Below are positions 1-12,793 of a stretch of DNA of 64,000 nt, piece after piece. Under the pieces are notes generated by a model. It ran no database searches, had not been told where the DNA came from, and saw only the letters and a list, made by a program, of their open reading frames with translations. Source of the stretch: Aptenodytes patagonicus (taxonomy: Eukaryota; Chordata; Aves; Sphenisciformes; Spheniscidae); NCBI RefSeq assembly GCF_965638725.1, contig NC_134952.1:60614065-60678064 (forward strand). Direction: 5' to 3'. Position numbers and translations under genes: made by a program. Position 1 is the first letter of the stretch. Every line of letters starts with the position of its first letter.

Positions 1-2010
1 CTTCCTCATTTCAGAGTTACAGCGGTCAAAATGTTGCCGTTGTTCACCTGTAAAGCTCAATTCCTAAATTGGGCATTATGCTTTTGTTCCACTTTACAGC
101 TGATATGGCTGAGATGGAAAGTGCTGGAATGGGTTGGTGCCTTCAACCTGTCTCCTGATTTCTGTGCCAGGGAGTCTGTATTTCTATAGGGAGTGCAAAT
201 TAAGACATTATATGGATGAAAGTCTGGATCATCCTGGGCAAGGTCCATCACTGTAACCCTTTGATCTATGGGGAAAAAAAATGGCCTCTTACATTAGATC
301 TATTTGGTGTTTGTGAAGACATATGGAGTGAGAATACTTGAAACCACATGCCCACGTTTATCTGAAGGTTGGGGATTACCTTCCTGACGGGTGAGACAGA
401 AGTTGTCTCAAATCTCATTCAAATGTTTCCTTTGTTTCAGTAAATCTTGGAAGAGAGACAAATTATAGCAAATATGTAATTTTGACATGAAAAACAGTCC
501 AAAAGGGCCCAAAATGAAACCACAAATTCCTTTCAGCTAGGCACGGAGATTGAGTGTGGCTCTCTTGCAAGCGATCTGCTCTCGCCTGTTGAAACTCCAA
601 AGGTTGGTCTCTCTCCTTCTTTTTCTCTTTTTAATTGGAAAAAAGGATCACTGCTCCCCTACCTCATTAACTCGGCCAGTCTCCAGTGATATTAAATCTC
701 TCTTCCTAGTAGTTTAAAGCAACCCTTTTACATCATTTTAAACATATACCAACATCAGCTTGTTGAGGGTCCTGTGTCCAGGTGTCAAGTTGGGGGTGGT
801 GATAAGAGCAGGACCTCAACGAGGGGATCTTCATGTTCTGTCAACTCTTTCTGACTTTGACCTTAACAGAGAAAACATGTCCTAAGGGACTGCATGAACC
901 AACGTAATCCAGCAACTTTCTGTTCTGGTCCCAGGTTCACCGCTTAACTGGTCTTTGATGTCGGACAATGCAGTGCTTTATCTGTGTCTCTTTTCTCCAT
1001 TTTGTCTGTACCTGTTGAGACAGCCAGTTCTTTGGCTTCATGGGACTATGCTCCTGTGCAAAGCCTACTTACACCATGCCCTGCAGTGCTGTGCCCAGAG
1101 AATTGCCCAGGTCTACCCGAGCCAGGGCCAGAGCAAGATCACCCTGTTGGTGCGTCAGGCTGGGCACAGGGCCAGCCCGTGCCCCTGCTGGGTTGGGAGC
1201 AGACCTGGAGAGCCTGCGTGGTGGTGCTGCATGGTATGGCTTCAAAATGCCCTAGCTGATCCACAAATGATAATAATAAAAATAAAATGCACGGTGTTGC
1301 TGTAGGATGCAGCACCAGTGATTATCTAGAAAATAGCACTTTTTTTTTAACTCATCTTCCACTGAAAAGGAAGTGTACCAGGAAAAAAGTGTACCACTGA
1401 AATAGCTATGAAAACTACCCATCTAAATGACTGTTTGCACCAGCTCACTCGTCCTGTTGCATGTTCTAATGTTAAACATTGATATATTTCAGTGAGTGTC
1501 AGCTGCCAGCATATTTTTTATTAGTATATAGGCTATCACATCATTGCTCTCAACACTAGAAAGTGACGGCAGACTGAGAAACGTAGAAAGCCGCTGTTAT
1601 TTCATCATCTCCTTCCCCACTGAAGGTTCCTTTCCTTTACGTTGTATCATTTGAACTGGAGAGCAGCGTTTTGTCTTGCTGTGGACTTACTTAAAGCAGA
1701 CGGTGCGATGGGAATCAGTGACAGACTTTCTGCTCACAACAGTGACACCACAGCAACTTTGTGACCACTTCACTTCTGTTTTTGACTTCTCTGGCATCAC
1801 CCTTTAAGACGTGCTAGGGAAAAATAAACCAAACCCAACCATAAAGTTCCTGTGTAAGCAAAACAGGATGTTAGGTTAAACAGTCTGCTCGAACTGACTG
1901 AAAGCTCTGCATTAAGGGGCAAGCCGCTTGTCGAACGGGTTGGAAATGGTGCGAGGAGGAATTTGCAAAACAAGGCGGTACTTCTGTGAGCTCTGTGCAG
2001 GCCTCCATAG

Positions 2011-2043
2011 GGATGGAGGGAGGGAGGAAGGGAGGGAGGGAGG
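2011..2043 (+). repeat. GGGA-rich tract, G-quadruplex capable
   Basis: GGGAGGGAGGAAGGGAGGGA-type sequence with at least five GGG runs separated by one to five bases lies on the plus strand. This pattern fits an intramolecular G-quadruplex. Confidence 0.8.
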
Positions 2044-5000
2044 TCTCCTCTTTTATTATCTGATGAACATCAGTCCCTTTGGTCAGACTGCTAGGCGCCT
2101 CCTGGAGCTTAACCTCAGATTAACATCTGCTTCATTTCAGTGTCTGTCTGATAGTGATATCAATAAACATCATCATCTTACAGTAAAAACTGATAATTAA
2201 ATCTGTGCCTGCTGACTCACTATCTATTGTGCCCTGGGGAATAATTGCAGATAGTGAAGATTTAATAGATAAAAAAATATTTTATATTTCACTGAATAAT
2301 GAATATGAAGCTCTTGTAAGCATGATCAGGGATTAACCACATACAATGTGCGTCTATAGATCATATGAAAAGCAGACAGAGGCAGGCTGAGTTTTCTTGT
2401 GTTGGTTTAGACCTGCTGTAAATGGGTAAGTCCCGTTGACCAGATTTGGACCTGTTACACCAGGACGGTACCTGCAGGCCTGACCCCTGCCTCCTTTCTA
2501 CTTTGCAAAGATCTGTGGCAACTGAAAAGAGTGTATTAGAGGAAAAACACAGGTGAGCATGGTGTCACATTGCATATACATTTGCAACTAAGAACCCTTG
2601 CACTCTCTAGTAGGCAAATCTACTGTCAGGCTTTAGTTGGACAGACCTGCTTTTGAGCTACAAAAGTCCATTTTTCATTACTTTCCTCTAGACTGCCCCA
2701 TGATTTCTGGTAAACAGCCTCCTGACCTGATGGGGCTGCACCTCCCACCAGCAATGAGGAGCAAGAAACGTCCTGAAGGAAAGCATGAGGCACGAAGTGC
2801 TCTGAGTGATGCGAGGGCTGACAGGCACTTTCTAGTATTACATGTGGGGCCCTGTTAAGAACCGAGCGTGGCTCAGCGGGGAGACTCCTCACTGGCAGAA
2901 ACAGCTCTCCTAGGGCCCACCGCACGGTAGCGGCTGAGCGCCCTGCTGAAACCACTGCACAGCCCCCAGCGGAGTGACTGAGTGGTGCTCCTGTCAGCTT
3001 CCATTCCTCACTTGCCCCGTCTCCTGCTGCCAGTGCCGTGCTGAACCACAGAAGACTAGGAGCCGGAGAGGGCTCAGCCCCCAGACTTGGAGAGGTTTAT
3101 GTAGGTGTTCAACTCTGTGCACTGCCAGCGGTTTCTTGGGTGGTACTGCAGGCAAGATCAGAGCCTTGAGCTGAGGGGTTTTGGTTGGTTTATTGAGAAG
3201 ACAGAAAGGGGGAAGAGAGATAAAGACAAAAATTGAGTATTTAATTTTGCTTTTCTAAACAGCCAGCCTACATGTTTGTACATTCAGAAAAAGTCACTGT
3301 CAGAAAATGAAAATGCAAAGAGTGAATCAGAACAAGAGTGCAACAATGTAGCTCTGCCATAAGCAAGAGAAAATGAGACTTCTTTTTTAAATTTTATATC
3401 AAATTCTGTCCTGCTGGTTTGGGAAAAAAGGCACAGTAGGGAATGTTAAACTGGTTGCATAAGCACTGATTTTTTTTTTTTTAAATAAGTGTAAAAAGCA
3501 ATTAAAATACTTCAGTTGTGTTTACATTTATCTTCTTCAGTCTACCTGTTCAAGAGGGGTTTGTGCAATTCACCTAATGTCATTACTTCTGGAGATCGAC
3601 CAAGGAACATAATTTGATCCTTCTGTGATTTGGGCAGTATGTCACTGAACCTGCACGAGGCTTTGGGGTCACTTCTGAAATCCTGTGTGCAGGGCATTTG
3701 GGGTCCTGTTAGCAAGTGGTGTATGCTGGTACACAGAAAATGTACCTTTGAATTTGGGATCTGCTCTGCAGCCCGGGTCATGGTGCAGCTTGAGTAGTTT
3801 ATGAATGAGAATATTTAAATGCCTTTGCTAGACATTCCTAGATTGCACTACAGTTAAAGTTTATTTAGATTTGATTAAAAAGCCCAAACACTGACAAACC
3901 CCCACCCTGAAACCCTGCAGTTCTGCACTAACACTGACTGTCATAAGATTAAAGCAGAGGTAGATGAAGTATCACAGTGATCTAACGTGAAAACCCCCAA
4001 AATAGGGATGTGAGGACCCATATTTAAGGAATCTTTAGAGATTTGAAATAAGCTGTTCTTACTTTAGCTAATCTCCATCATTAAAACGTGAGTTTATCAT
4101 GGATTAATGCGTATCATGTCGTGAAAGTCTGATCCTGTTAAAATCAAAGGCAATTTGGCCCTTGATCTTGATGAGGTATCATTTCAGTTATTTAAATAAT
4201 TTCTATTTTTAAAAAAAGAATTATCTGTAGCTCTATGTGTGTATCCAATGCAGAGAGCCAACCAGAGATCCGTAACTTGTACCAAGATTTTATGTAATGC
4301 TTCAAAATGAGGCCCAGTTGGCAGTGAAATGGGGGACTGAGGAAAGATAGTGGGACACATTCGTCAAAGTTTTCATTGACAGGACAAATCTCCTTTGCCA
4401 AGGTTTAGGCTAAAAGCTTTTGCTTTACTTTTCCCGTGTGGATGGTCCCTGTGGTTCAGCCACGTGCATTAACCCATTTAGCTGCCCAAATGCATCTGTT
4501 TGTTGAGAGAAGGGAGAAACCCTTGCTCTTACCCTCTCCCCAGGGGAGAGGAGGGGACACTTGAGCTTTGTTTGGCTTAGCCTGTTTATAATTATATTTT
4601 GCATTAGGAAAAGAAACTTTATGTTTAGGGGCAGGTAAGAGTGGCAAAGCTTTGGGGAGACTGTGTGTGGTCTTGGAGGGTCTGAATTTCGAATTGTGCT
4701 TTGCTGCAGATTCAGGGGGTCTCCTACCCCGCAGCGATGCCCTGAGTGACTTGGAGGGAACCAAGGGGCTCCCCTGCCGCTGTGCTTTGAGCATGTGGGG
4801 GCACTTTGTTGTTTGGCTCTCAGAGGCATCCTCACTCATAAACTGGGGATGGGTATCGGTGGGGGGACAACCCCATCCTGCCCTACTTGCTGAATCTGAG
4901 GCTCGGACAAGGGCTTGCCTTTCCTCTGGGACCATGTCTTGTGGGCTTGCAATGCCGCGCTGTGGCTTCCTCCCTGCTCCAGGGGCTGATGGACCCCATG

Positions 5001-5794
5001 AGGGTATTTAGCAGGTCCTGCAAGCTGCTGTCTAGCTTTGCCCAGCATGCAAGGCCACTGCGCTGCTTTACAGCCCGGGGGGGGGACAGCTTCTAGTAAG
5101 CGGCTGTGCATGGAAAAGCTTGCTAGGAGAGGTGGTCTTTAGCTTGACTAAATACCACAGGCTCTTCCTCTGGCCAGTGGCCGGGTGGGCTTGAGGCAGC
5201 TGGCCAGCATATGCAAGGTCATACCAGCCGTCTTCCTCCTGGCACAGGGTCCTGGGCTGCATGGGCAGGCACGGAGCTGGCTGGTGCAACAGAGCAGGAG
5301 AATCCCGAGCTGTTGGGATTAATTGGGTAATTCATGCATTGGTTTGAAGATATAAAGAAAGAGCTATAAAATGCCAATTAATATTATGAGGTGTCTAACA
5401 GCCTTTTTTAATTTACTGGTACTCTTTTCTTTAGCGTGCATTTGTAAAGGGCTTCTGGCAAAAGGGACTATTATTGTTAACATTCAGAAAGGAAAATTTT
5501 GGGTTACGTGTCCAGTGCTGTCTTGGAAAAATTATATCTGATAACTTGCCCGATTAAAGTGAGACCAAAATTAATGGAGCAGGGCTTACATTAATGGAGC
5601 AGAGCCAGCTCATAGCCTTTGCTCTCTGAGCCCTTTTGAAATTTCTGGAAGCATATAGATCCCCCAGAAACCTTTCGACTTCACTAAATGTATTTCAGTT
5701 ACATTTTTAAAAGGAGTGGTAGCTCAGCGTGCAATATTATTGGCCTGTATTTATATTTATAGAGAAAACACTTCTATCCGAACTCTTAAGTGCT

Positions 5795-5890
5795 TTATTG
5801 ATGTTAATGAATACTGGCTGGAGAGAAACATTATTTGTATTTATGAACAGGGCACCTGAGGCATGGAGACAGTGAGTTATTTGTGTGAGT
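5795..5890 (-). repeat. Possible MIR-like fragment
   Basis: The order of TGCTTTATTGATGTTAATGA, ATTATTTGTATTTATGAACAG, CCTGAGGCATGGAGACAGTG and AGTTATTTG parallels the reverse complement of MIR. Divergence is high, so the call rests on word order only. Confidence 0.4.
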
Positions 5891-7498
5891 TAATGCATTA
5901 AGCCTGTTGCATATCCCTGAACAGGAGCCAGGAGGCTGCTGTGAGGAGGCCTCACCCGGCACCGTTACCCCTCTCCCTGGAGCCTCCCACAGCACGTCAG
6001 TCTCTGCTGGTGTGGTAGAGGCCTCTTGGGGGTCACAGGCAGCCAGCGAAGGTTACGGGAAGGGAGCTGTAGCTTGCGCCTGGACCCAGGGACTAGCGTA
6101 GTTCTTACCCCACACTCTTGCAAGATTTAATTCTCCTACAGCACTAGCAGAGAGGCACTAACATCCAGCCCACACAACGTGCTTTTCTTTGTGGCTGCAT
6201 TGACTAAAGCTGGTTAGCTTCTAAAACGTGCCTGTGGCTCAACAGCACCCTCATGGATCGTATTGGCATTAACCCTCCTCTGTCCTTCTCTCCTTGTCCT
6301 CAGTGCTCTCACACCTAAAGTAAAAATGGCAGACCCTTTCAAAGATCTTGCTGCTTCTGCAGATTTCGTGGTGCATTTTCATTGCTTTCACTGGTTTCTG
6401 GTTGGGCTGGAGCTTCCACAAATAGACACACGTGGTAGAAAAAAAGTCACTCATGATACTGGGATTTGTGTCTAAACCGGGAGCACTTCCCAGCTCCTAG
6501 GTCTCCTGCTTGACTTGGCCAAACCTGTCACCTTCTCTCAATGAGACCTGCACACATCCATAATGCTGGCACTCTGGTTTCCAAGCGATGGAAACCTAAG
6601 TGCACAGGAGGGAAAGGAGCTGAGGCAGCCTCAGCCAGGTCCCTGCATGGATCATCAGGGCACCACGACCCTGGACCATGCAAGCAGCACATCTGCCAGA
6701 GAGCATGAGCATAGTCAGAGAGTCGTTCAGCAGCAACTCGCTGAATCTGAGCGTGGTTCGCAGTGACATCTCAGGTGTTCCACATTGGCTTTATACTACA
6801 AAATGTTTCCTCCTTTGTTTTCTCCTTCATTTTTTCCCAAGCAATAAGCATTCCTGGTATTGACAACTAGCATGTTAAAATGCACAAATTCAGGTAGCAA
6901 AACCAAGGAACTTTTCCTTTGAAGTTGTAAAATAAGGTATTACTGAAAGCCCCAGCCCGTACTGCTGCCAGACAGTGCCATTAGACAAAGGAATGTGAAC
7001 TAATTCATGTAACTTAAAAACCTATGCAGTGTTTCTCCTGCAGCTTATATCAAACCTTTGAGGAAGTGTTGAGAGAATTTGGCAATTTGACGTATATTTG
7101 AGAAAATGCATAGTAACAGCCCTGAATATGTTTGGGAATTTGTGCAGAATTTTTTCCTTTTTGGGAAACGAGGTATCTACAGCAATTTTTTGGGTGTTAT
7201 ATTCTCCCCAAACTATCAGCTGGGAAGAAATTTCATGAAATGTGCACAAGAGGAATAGAAACTAGAGCTATTGTTTTAATGTGGCAGGTATGAAGGTGAA
7301 TAGTTAAAGAACTGATTTAATGTCTATCTTGAAATGTGTAACTGGAGAAAAAAAACAAGAGGATTTGGGGACCTTGGTTTAGAAAAAAGTTCTTTTTCTT
7401 ACAGGAAAATTTAAAGATTCATGTTCAAAACGTTCAAAAAGTGTTTGGCCACAGCCAGTTCTTAATCTATGGACTAATAGGAAATAAAGTGGGTAAAC

Positions 7499-7526
7499 CT
7501 TTATAAGGTTTAAAAACCTTATAAAG
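7499..7526. repeat. Perfect inverted repeat, 13-bp arms, 2-bp centre
   Basis: CTTTATAAGGTTT at 7499-7511 and AAACCTTATAAAG at 7514-7526 are exact reverse complements around AA. In DNA this could extrude a cruciform; in RNA it would form only a short hairpin limited by the tiny loop. Confidence 0.9.
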
Positions 7527-9754
7527 AGATTTGGGTAGATATAAAGAGCCTCTATAAACTGCAGGAGGCAGCACGGTGACTGATGCAAACGCTGGGCTCT
7601 GAGTGGTGGCCAAAGGCTTTTTGGGGAAAGCAGGACCCCACTGAGCTGCAACCTGGATAATCTGTCCATGGACAACCAAGAGTTAACTGTATCTCTGATA
7701 AAACTAACAGTTTAGTTTGCCAAGGGGTTCAGTGTCTCTCAAGATCTCAGTGTGCGTATCTTGCAGAGAGGCAAGGAAATTGGGCTTTATACTCCATCGG
7801 AGGCATGTCATGTAGTTTTCATTTGTAAGAGAATTGTATGCTGGGGTTTGTTTTGGGGCATTTGTCTTCAGTGCTAACATCTTTCATTTTATTGACTAAA
7901 CCCTTTAGACGTGAGGTTTTACACAGATTAAATTAGGTTATAACAGCCGTTGTTTAGTCTTCCATTCAAAAGTAAGCACATTTAAAGAAAAGAAACTGTA
8001 GCATGTAAATAAAGGAGAGCAATGAATGTATACCCAGAGGGGCTGTCACTTCAGATAAGTGTGAAGGCGAGTTCTGTGGTGTGCTAACGTGGAGAGCTGG
8101 TTTCTTCATGTGTTACTTGTGCTTACTACTGGATATAATCAGGAATCCAGGAGCTGTTTAAGCTGACTGAGTAGAATAAAAGCTATATTGAAGTATAATG
8201 CTGACAGGTATTCAGGATCTGATATATATCCCCTAATATATAGGGAAACAATGACTCCAATCTGCATTCGGCACATAACAGTAAACACAGATCTGGTTAT
8301 TTACCATGTTCTAAAAACACACATATTCAGTAATAACATATATGCCTGAATGACTGGCTTAATCTTTTCACCTGGATTTATGAATCTATTAACAAACCTT
8401 CCTATTCTCTCTGAAAGAGGCTGGTATAAACACTGTAATTTAATCATAAAGATTTTGACCTTAGCACTATCAATGAGAGGCCTTGTTGCTGGCTGAGGGT
8501 ATATAGCTGTATGCTTGAAAGTGGGTATTGCAAAAGTATGTTTGCCATGAATTAACATTTGAGTGAATTTTGGCAGCTAGTTTTATGTCTGGTTTTGTCT
8601 GTAAAAAACTTTGTCAGGAAAATATCAGAGAAGAGTTAAATTCAAACTCTAATGCAAAAGTATTCAGTGAAACAGAAATATATATATAAGCTACACAATC
8701 ATTTTTGCTCTCTCAGCCAAGGGCTGGAACCAGTCCCAGTCGTGACCAATAATAGCTCAGCAAGCCTCAGTCTGGAACATTAAGTATTTGCTTACAAGCT
8801 GATTTGGTAGATAATTATACATGTACTTATTGAAATAATTGGTAAATTAAACAGTTGCATAGATGTTTGCAGGATGGTGTTTACAACTAAAACTTTACAG
8901 AACGAAATAATTCTTTTAGCAGTGGTAGAACAAGAAATACATTCGAGGAAATTACAATTGGTCTCAAATATTCTGCAGGTGGAAAGAGACTCTTACATCA
9001 CAGGATGTGTTATTTGTTGAGAATGAGTTGTTCTAGCTCCAGCTGTGGATGAAAGACAAATTTAAACCAATCAAAAATTACACAGAGCCGTAACTGTGAG
9101 GTTTAAAATTTAAGTAGGTGAAAGCTCAGAAGTGAAAAAGAGCTATTTCCACATGGCTGAACTGAGATAACGACTTGGGATGAGATCCCTTTGACACAGC
9201 CTTGATCCAAGCAAGAAATTGCTTGGAGGGAATGAAAGAGCCAAATTTGTAGAGTGCATAGAGAGAAGGCGAAGACAAAAGGGTAAAGTTAGCTGCACGG
9301 TTTCAGACTTAGCGAATGCTTTGGAGGTCAAAGAGTTGACTTGTGAAAGCTTCAGTCATACCCTCTTCTGCCTGATTTTTCTTTTGTCTCCTGTTTCAAG
9401 GAATTTAAAGAAGGAACTTGGGAAATGTCGTGTTAGCTAACACTGCTGACCAAGACTTGTGAGGGTTTTTTGGTCAAAAAGTCGGTGAGCTCTGAAAGTA
9501 CGCTTTGAAGTGGGTTTTACTGATCTGTTTGATTTCCACCTGGGCTCTGAGATCGGCCAGCAGGGAGAGATGGTGACTACAACAGCAAAGCAGAAAACTG
9601 TGCCTCTTCTTTTGTCTCAGAGGGGTGGGACGTTCATTTTTGTAGCAGAAGGTCTGGTAAGAGTGCTCTGTATTCACCTCTTTCAGGACACCACTGCACC
9701 TGAGCCCTCGCAATCTGAGAGTATTTATCTTTGCGAAGGTCTGATGAAGCATGA

Positions 9755-9868
9755 TAGTACTATTATTCTCATTTTACAGGTGGGGGAGTCAGGAAAAGAG
9801 AGTAAGTAACTTGCCCACTGTCACAGAAGTGTATTTGAGACAGAAAGTTGAGTCTTATTATCTCACAG
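9755..9868 (-). repeat. MIR-like ancient SINE fragment
   Basis: The plus strand reads TATTATTCTCATTTTACAGG, then a purine-rich stretch, then AGTAAGTAACTTGCCCACTG and TCACAGAAG. This is the reverse complement of the MIR core as I remember it (cattttacag...aagtaacttgccc...gtcacac). The match is clear at the core and fades at both ends. It is the best-preserved MIR remnant in the window. Confidence 0.8.
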
Positions 9869-10640
9869 TTTGCCCACGTGGAACACACATTCCAGAAAAT
9901 AAGTCATTTGAGGGCTCAGATTAATATACTTATTTACAATGTGTTTACCAAAGGAAAGGGGCATTATTTATTTTCATTGCTTTCCAGGTATGATGGTTCA
10001 CAGCGAAGAGTTTGGACAGCTGTATGGACCGCTCCTCCTCCAACCCCATGATACTCTTCCGTGAAACTGTGCTGCCTCTTCTACACTGATGAGTCTCTCT
10101 CTTCCACATCTTGATGCCTTTCTGCCATTTTTACCTGCACTGAAAATGTTCATTAAATTTCTTCCTCTACTAATGACTCCATATGCAAAACTACAGTTGT
10201 AAGCCCTTCCTTGAGTACCTTGCCTCACATTCTTTTCACTGAAGTCCTCACAAAATTACAGGGCTCCTTTCTCCTCAATCATATGTTTCAGCTGCTTTTT
10301 ACTCTAATCCTTCAATGGTTTGTGGACCTTCCCTCTCCAATTCTTCTCTTTGCTCACTGGGGATGCTTCCTCTTTTGTCTTTGTGAGATGCTGTCACACA
10401 GCTTCAGCAAACCACATGTAGGAGAGATTTATTGCAAACTAATGATAGTCCCTGTGTTTATTTGAGTTGCTGTCATGTTTAGTCTCTAGCAAGTCAGAGT
10501 GAGTGGCTGCATCACTGGCTCTCACTTACAGGCTTGTGTTAAACGTCGTTTTCAGAATCATAGAATCATAGTTTGGGTTGGAAGGGACCTCTAAAGGTCA
10601 TCTAGTCCAACCCCCCTGCCATGGGCAGGGACATCTTCAA

Positions 10641-10940
10641 CTAGATCAGGTTGCTCAGAGCCCCGTCCAACCTGACCTTGAGTGTTTCCAGGGATGGGGC
10701 ATCCACCACCTCTCTGGGCAACCTGCTCCAGTGTTTCACCACCCTCAGCGTAAAAAATTTCTTCCTTATATCTGGTCTGAATCTACCCCCCTTTAGTTTA
10801 AAGCCATTCCCCCTTGTCCTGTTGCAACAAGCCCTGCTAAAAAGTTTGCCGCCATCTTTTTTATAAGCCCCCTTTAAGTACTGACCGGCTGCAATAAGGT
10901 CTCCCTGGAGCCTTCTCTTCTCTAGGCTGAACAACCCCAA
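10641..10940 (-). pseudogene. CR1 ORF2 C-terminal end
   Basis: The last part of CR1 ORF2 is in another frame: [17 protein letters not shown], then RGNGFKLKGGRFRPDIRKKF, and a terminal LPREVVDAPSLETLKVRLDG. It ends at 10641, just before the conserved CR1 3' UTR. It overlaps the preceding open stretch because the shift lies within 10861-10940. Confidence 0.9.
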
Positions 10941-11610
10941 CTCTCAGCCTTTCTTCATAGGAGAGGTGTTCCATCCCCCTGATCATTTTTGTGGCCCTCC
11001 TCTGGACCCACTCCAACAGGTCCGTGTCTTCCTTATGCTGAGGGCTCCACAGCTGGACACAGTACTCCAGGTGGGGTCTCACCACAGCAGAGTAGAGGGG
11101 CAGAATCACCTCCCTTGCCCTGCTGGCCACGCTTCTTTGGATGCAGCCCAGGATATGATTGGCCTTCTGGGCTGCGAGCGCACATTGCTGGCTCATGTCC
11201 AGCTTTTCATCCAGCAGTACCCCCAAGTCCTTCTTAGCAGGGCTGCTCTCAATCCCTTCATCCCCCAGCCTGTATTGATACTGGGGGTTGCCCCGACCCA
11301 GGTGCAGGACCTTGCACTTGGCCTTGTTAAACCTCATGAGGTTCACACGGGCCCACTTCTCAAGCTTGTCCAGGTCCCTCTGGATGGCATCCCGTCCCTC
11401 TGGCGTGTTGACCACACCACTCAGCTTGGTGACATCTGCAAACTTGCTGAGGGTGCACTCGATCCCACTGTCTCTGTCATTGATGAAGATGTTAAACAGT
11501 ACCAGTCCCCATACGGACCCCTGTGAGATGCCACTCGTCACCAGTCTCCATCTGGACATTGAGCTGTTGACCACTACCCTCTGGATGCGACCATCTAACC
11601 AATTCCTCAC
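10861..11610 (-). pseudogene. CR1 ORF2 reverse transcriptase palm and thumb
   Basis: This open stretch contains the end of the RT palm and the C-terminal domain. It runs from [15 protein letters not shown], through an altered QGSV block, to the catalytic block, which reads F-A-D-V at 11431-11442. The expected FADD has its second aspartate replaced by valine. Typical CR1 segments follow: [33 protein letters not shown] and [15 protein letters not shown]. The frame shifts again near 10940-10900 into the final segment. Confidence 0.92.
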
Positions 11611-11690
11611 CCTTTACCGGACAGTCCACCCATCCAATCCATACCTCTCCCGTTTAGAGAAGGATGTTGTGGGGGACCGTGTCAAAGGCC

Positions 11691-12779
11691 TTACAGAGGT
11701 CCAGATAGATGACATCTGTAGCCCTTCCCATGTAGTGATGTAGTCACTCCATCAAGGAAGGCCACTAGGTTAGTCAGGCAGGACTTGCCCTTGGTGAAGC
11801 CATGCTGGCTGTCTTGAATCACCTCCCTGTCCTCCATGTGCCTTAGCATAGCTTCCAGGAGGATCTGTTCCATGAACTTCCCAGGCAGAGAGGTGAGACT
11901 GACTGGCCTGTAGTTCCTTGGGTCTTCCGTTTTTCCCTTTTTAAAAATGGGGGTTATGTTTCCCCTTTTCCAGTCAGTGGGAACTTCACTGGACTGCCAC
12001 GACTTCTCAAATACGATGGATAGTGGCTTAGCAACTTCATCCGCCAGTTCCTTCAGGACCCGTGGAGGGATCTCATTGGGTCCCATGGACTTGTGCACCT
12101 TCAGGTGCCTTAGATGGTCTTGAACCTGATGTTCTCCCACAGTGGGCGGCTCTTCATTCTCCCAGTCCCCACCTTTGCCTTCTGCAGCTTGGGCAGTGAG
12201 GCTCGAGCACTTGCCAGTAAAGACCGAGGCAAAAAAGTCATTGAGTACCTCCACCTTCTCCATGTCCTGGGTAACCAGGTCTCCCGTTTCATTCTGGAGA
12301 GGGCCCACATTTTCCCTCGTCTTCCTTTTATCCCCGACGTACCTATAGAATCTTTTCTTGTTGCCCTTCACATCCCTGGCCAGATTTAATTCTATCAGGG
12401 CTTTAGCTTTCCTAACCTGGTCCCTGGCTGCTTGGACAATTTCTCTGTATTCCTCCCAGGCTACCTGTCCTTGCTTCCACCCTCTGTAGGTTTCCTTTTT
12501 GTGTTTGAGTTTGTCCAGGAGCTCCTTGTTCATCCATGCAGGCCTCCTGGCGTTTTTGCCCGACTTCCTCTTTGTTGGGATGCATCGCTCCTGAGCTTGA
12601 AGGAGGTGATCCTTGAATATTACCCAGCTTTCTTGGGCCCCTCTTCCCTCCAGGGCTTTGTCCCATGGCACTCTACCAAGCAGATCCCTGAAGAGGCCAA
12701 AGTCCGCTCTCCTGAAGTCCAGGGTCGTGAGCTTGCTGTGCGCCCTCCTCGGTGCCCTAAGGATCTTGAACTCCACCAT
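11691..12779 (-). pseudogene. CR1 ORF2 linker and N-terminal reverse transcriptase
   Basis: There is a 362-codon open stretch. It covers the region after the endonuclease ([20 protein letters not shown]) and a Lys/Arg-rich linker ([19 protein letters not shown]). The first reverse-transcriptase blocks follow: [20 protein letters not shown], then [16 protein letters not shown] and [17 protein letters not shown]. The frame is lost near 11720-11691, just before the first catalytic palm block; sequence there is shortened relative to other CR1 copies as I remember them. It cannot give a functional enzyme. Confidence 0.92.
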
Positions 12780-12793
12780 TTCGTGGTCACATT

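Larger units (their letters stand above)
1..10553. other. Intergenic DNA, low-coordinate end
   Basis: No gene was recognised. Open frames here are short, on both strands, and match no family I know. GC-richer stretches at about 1040-1250, 2850-3170 and 4650-5300 produce longer chance frames. Simple-sequence tracts, one perfect palindrome and MIR-like fossils are listed separately. In mammals the neighbour expected on this side is EGF, converging on ELOVL6, but I found no EGF-like cysteine-patterned exon by eye. Confidence 0.6.

Noticed and set aside
955..1305. Three overlapping plus-strand frames near 1.0-1.3 kb
   Set aside because: They begin at TTG or GTG or are nested, and none resembles EGF or another expected neighbour.
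4425..4935. Two overlapping minus-strand open frames of 136 and 159 codons
   Set aside because: They lie in a GC-rich stretch where stops are rare, overlap each other in different frames, match no family and have no supporting splice or promoter context.
5907..6101. Gly/Ala-rich 64-codon frame considered as the EGF cytoplasmic tail
   Set aside because: No similarity to the EGF tail as I know it, and no transmembrane-coding exon nearby.
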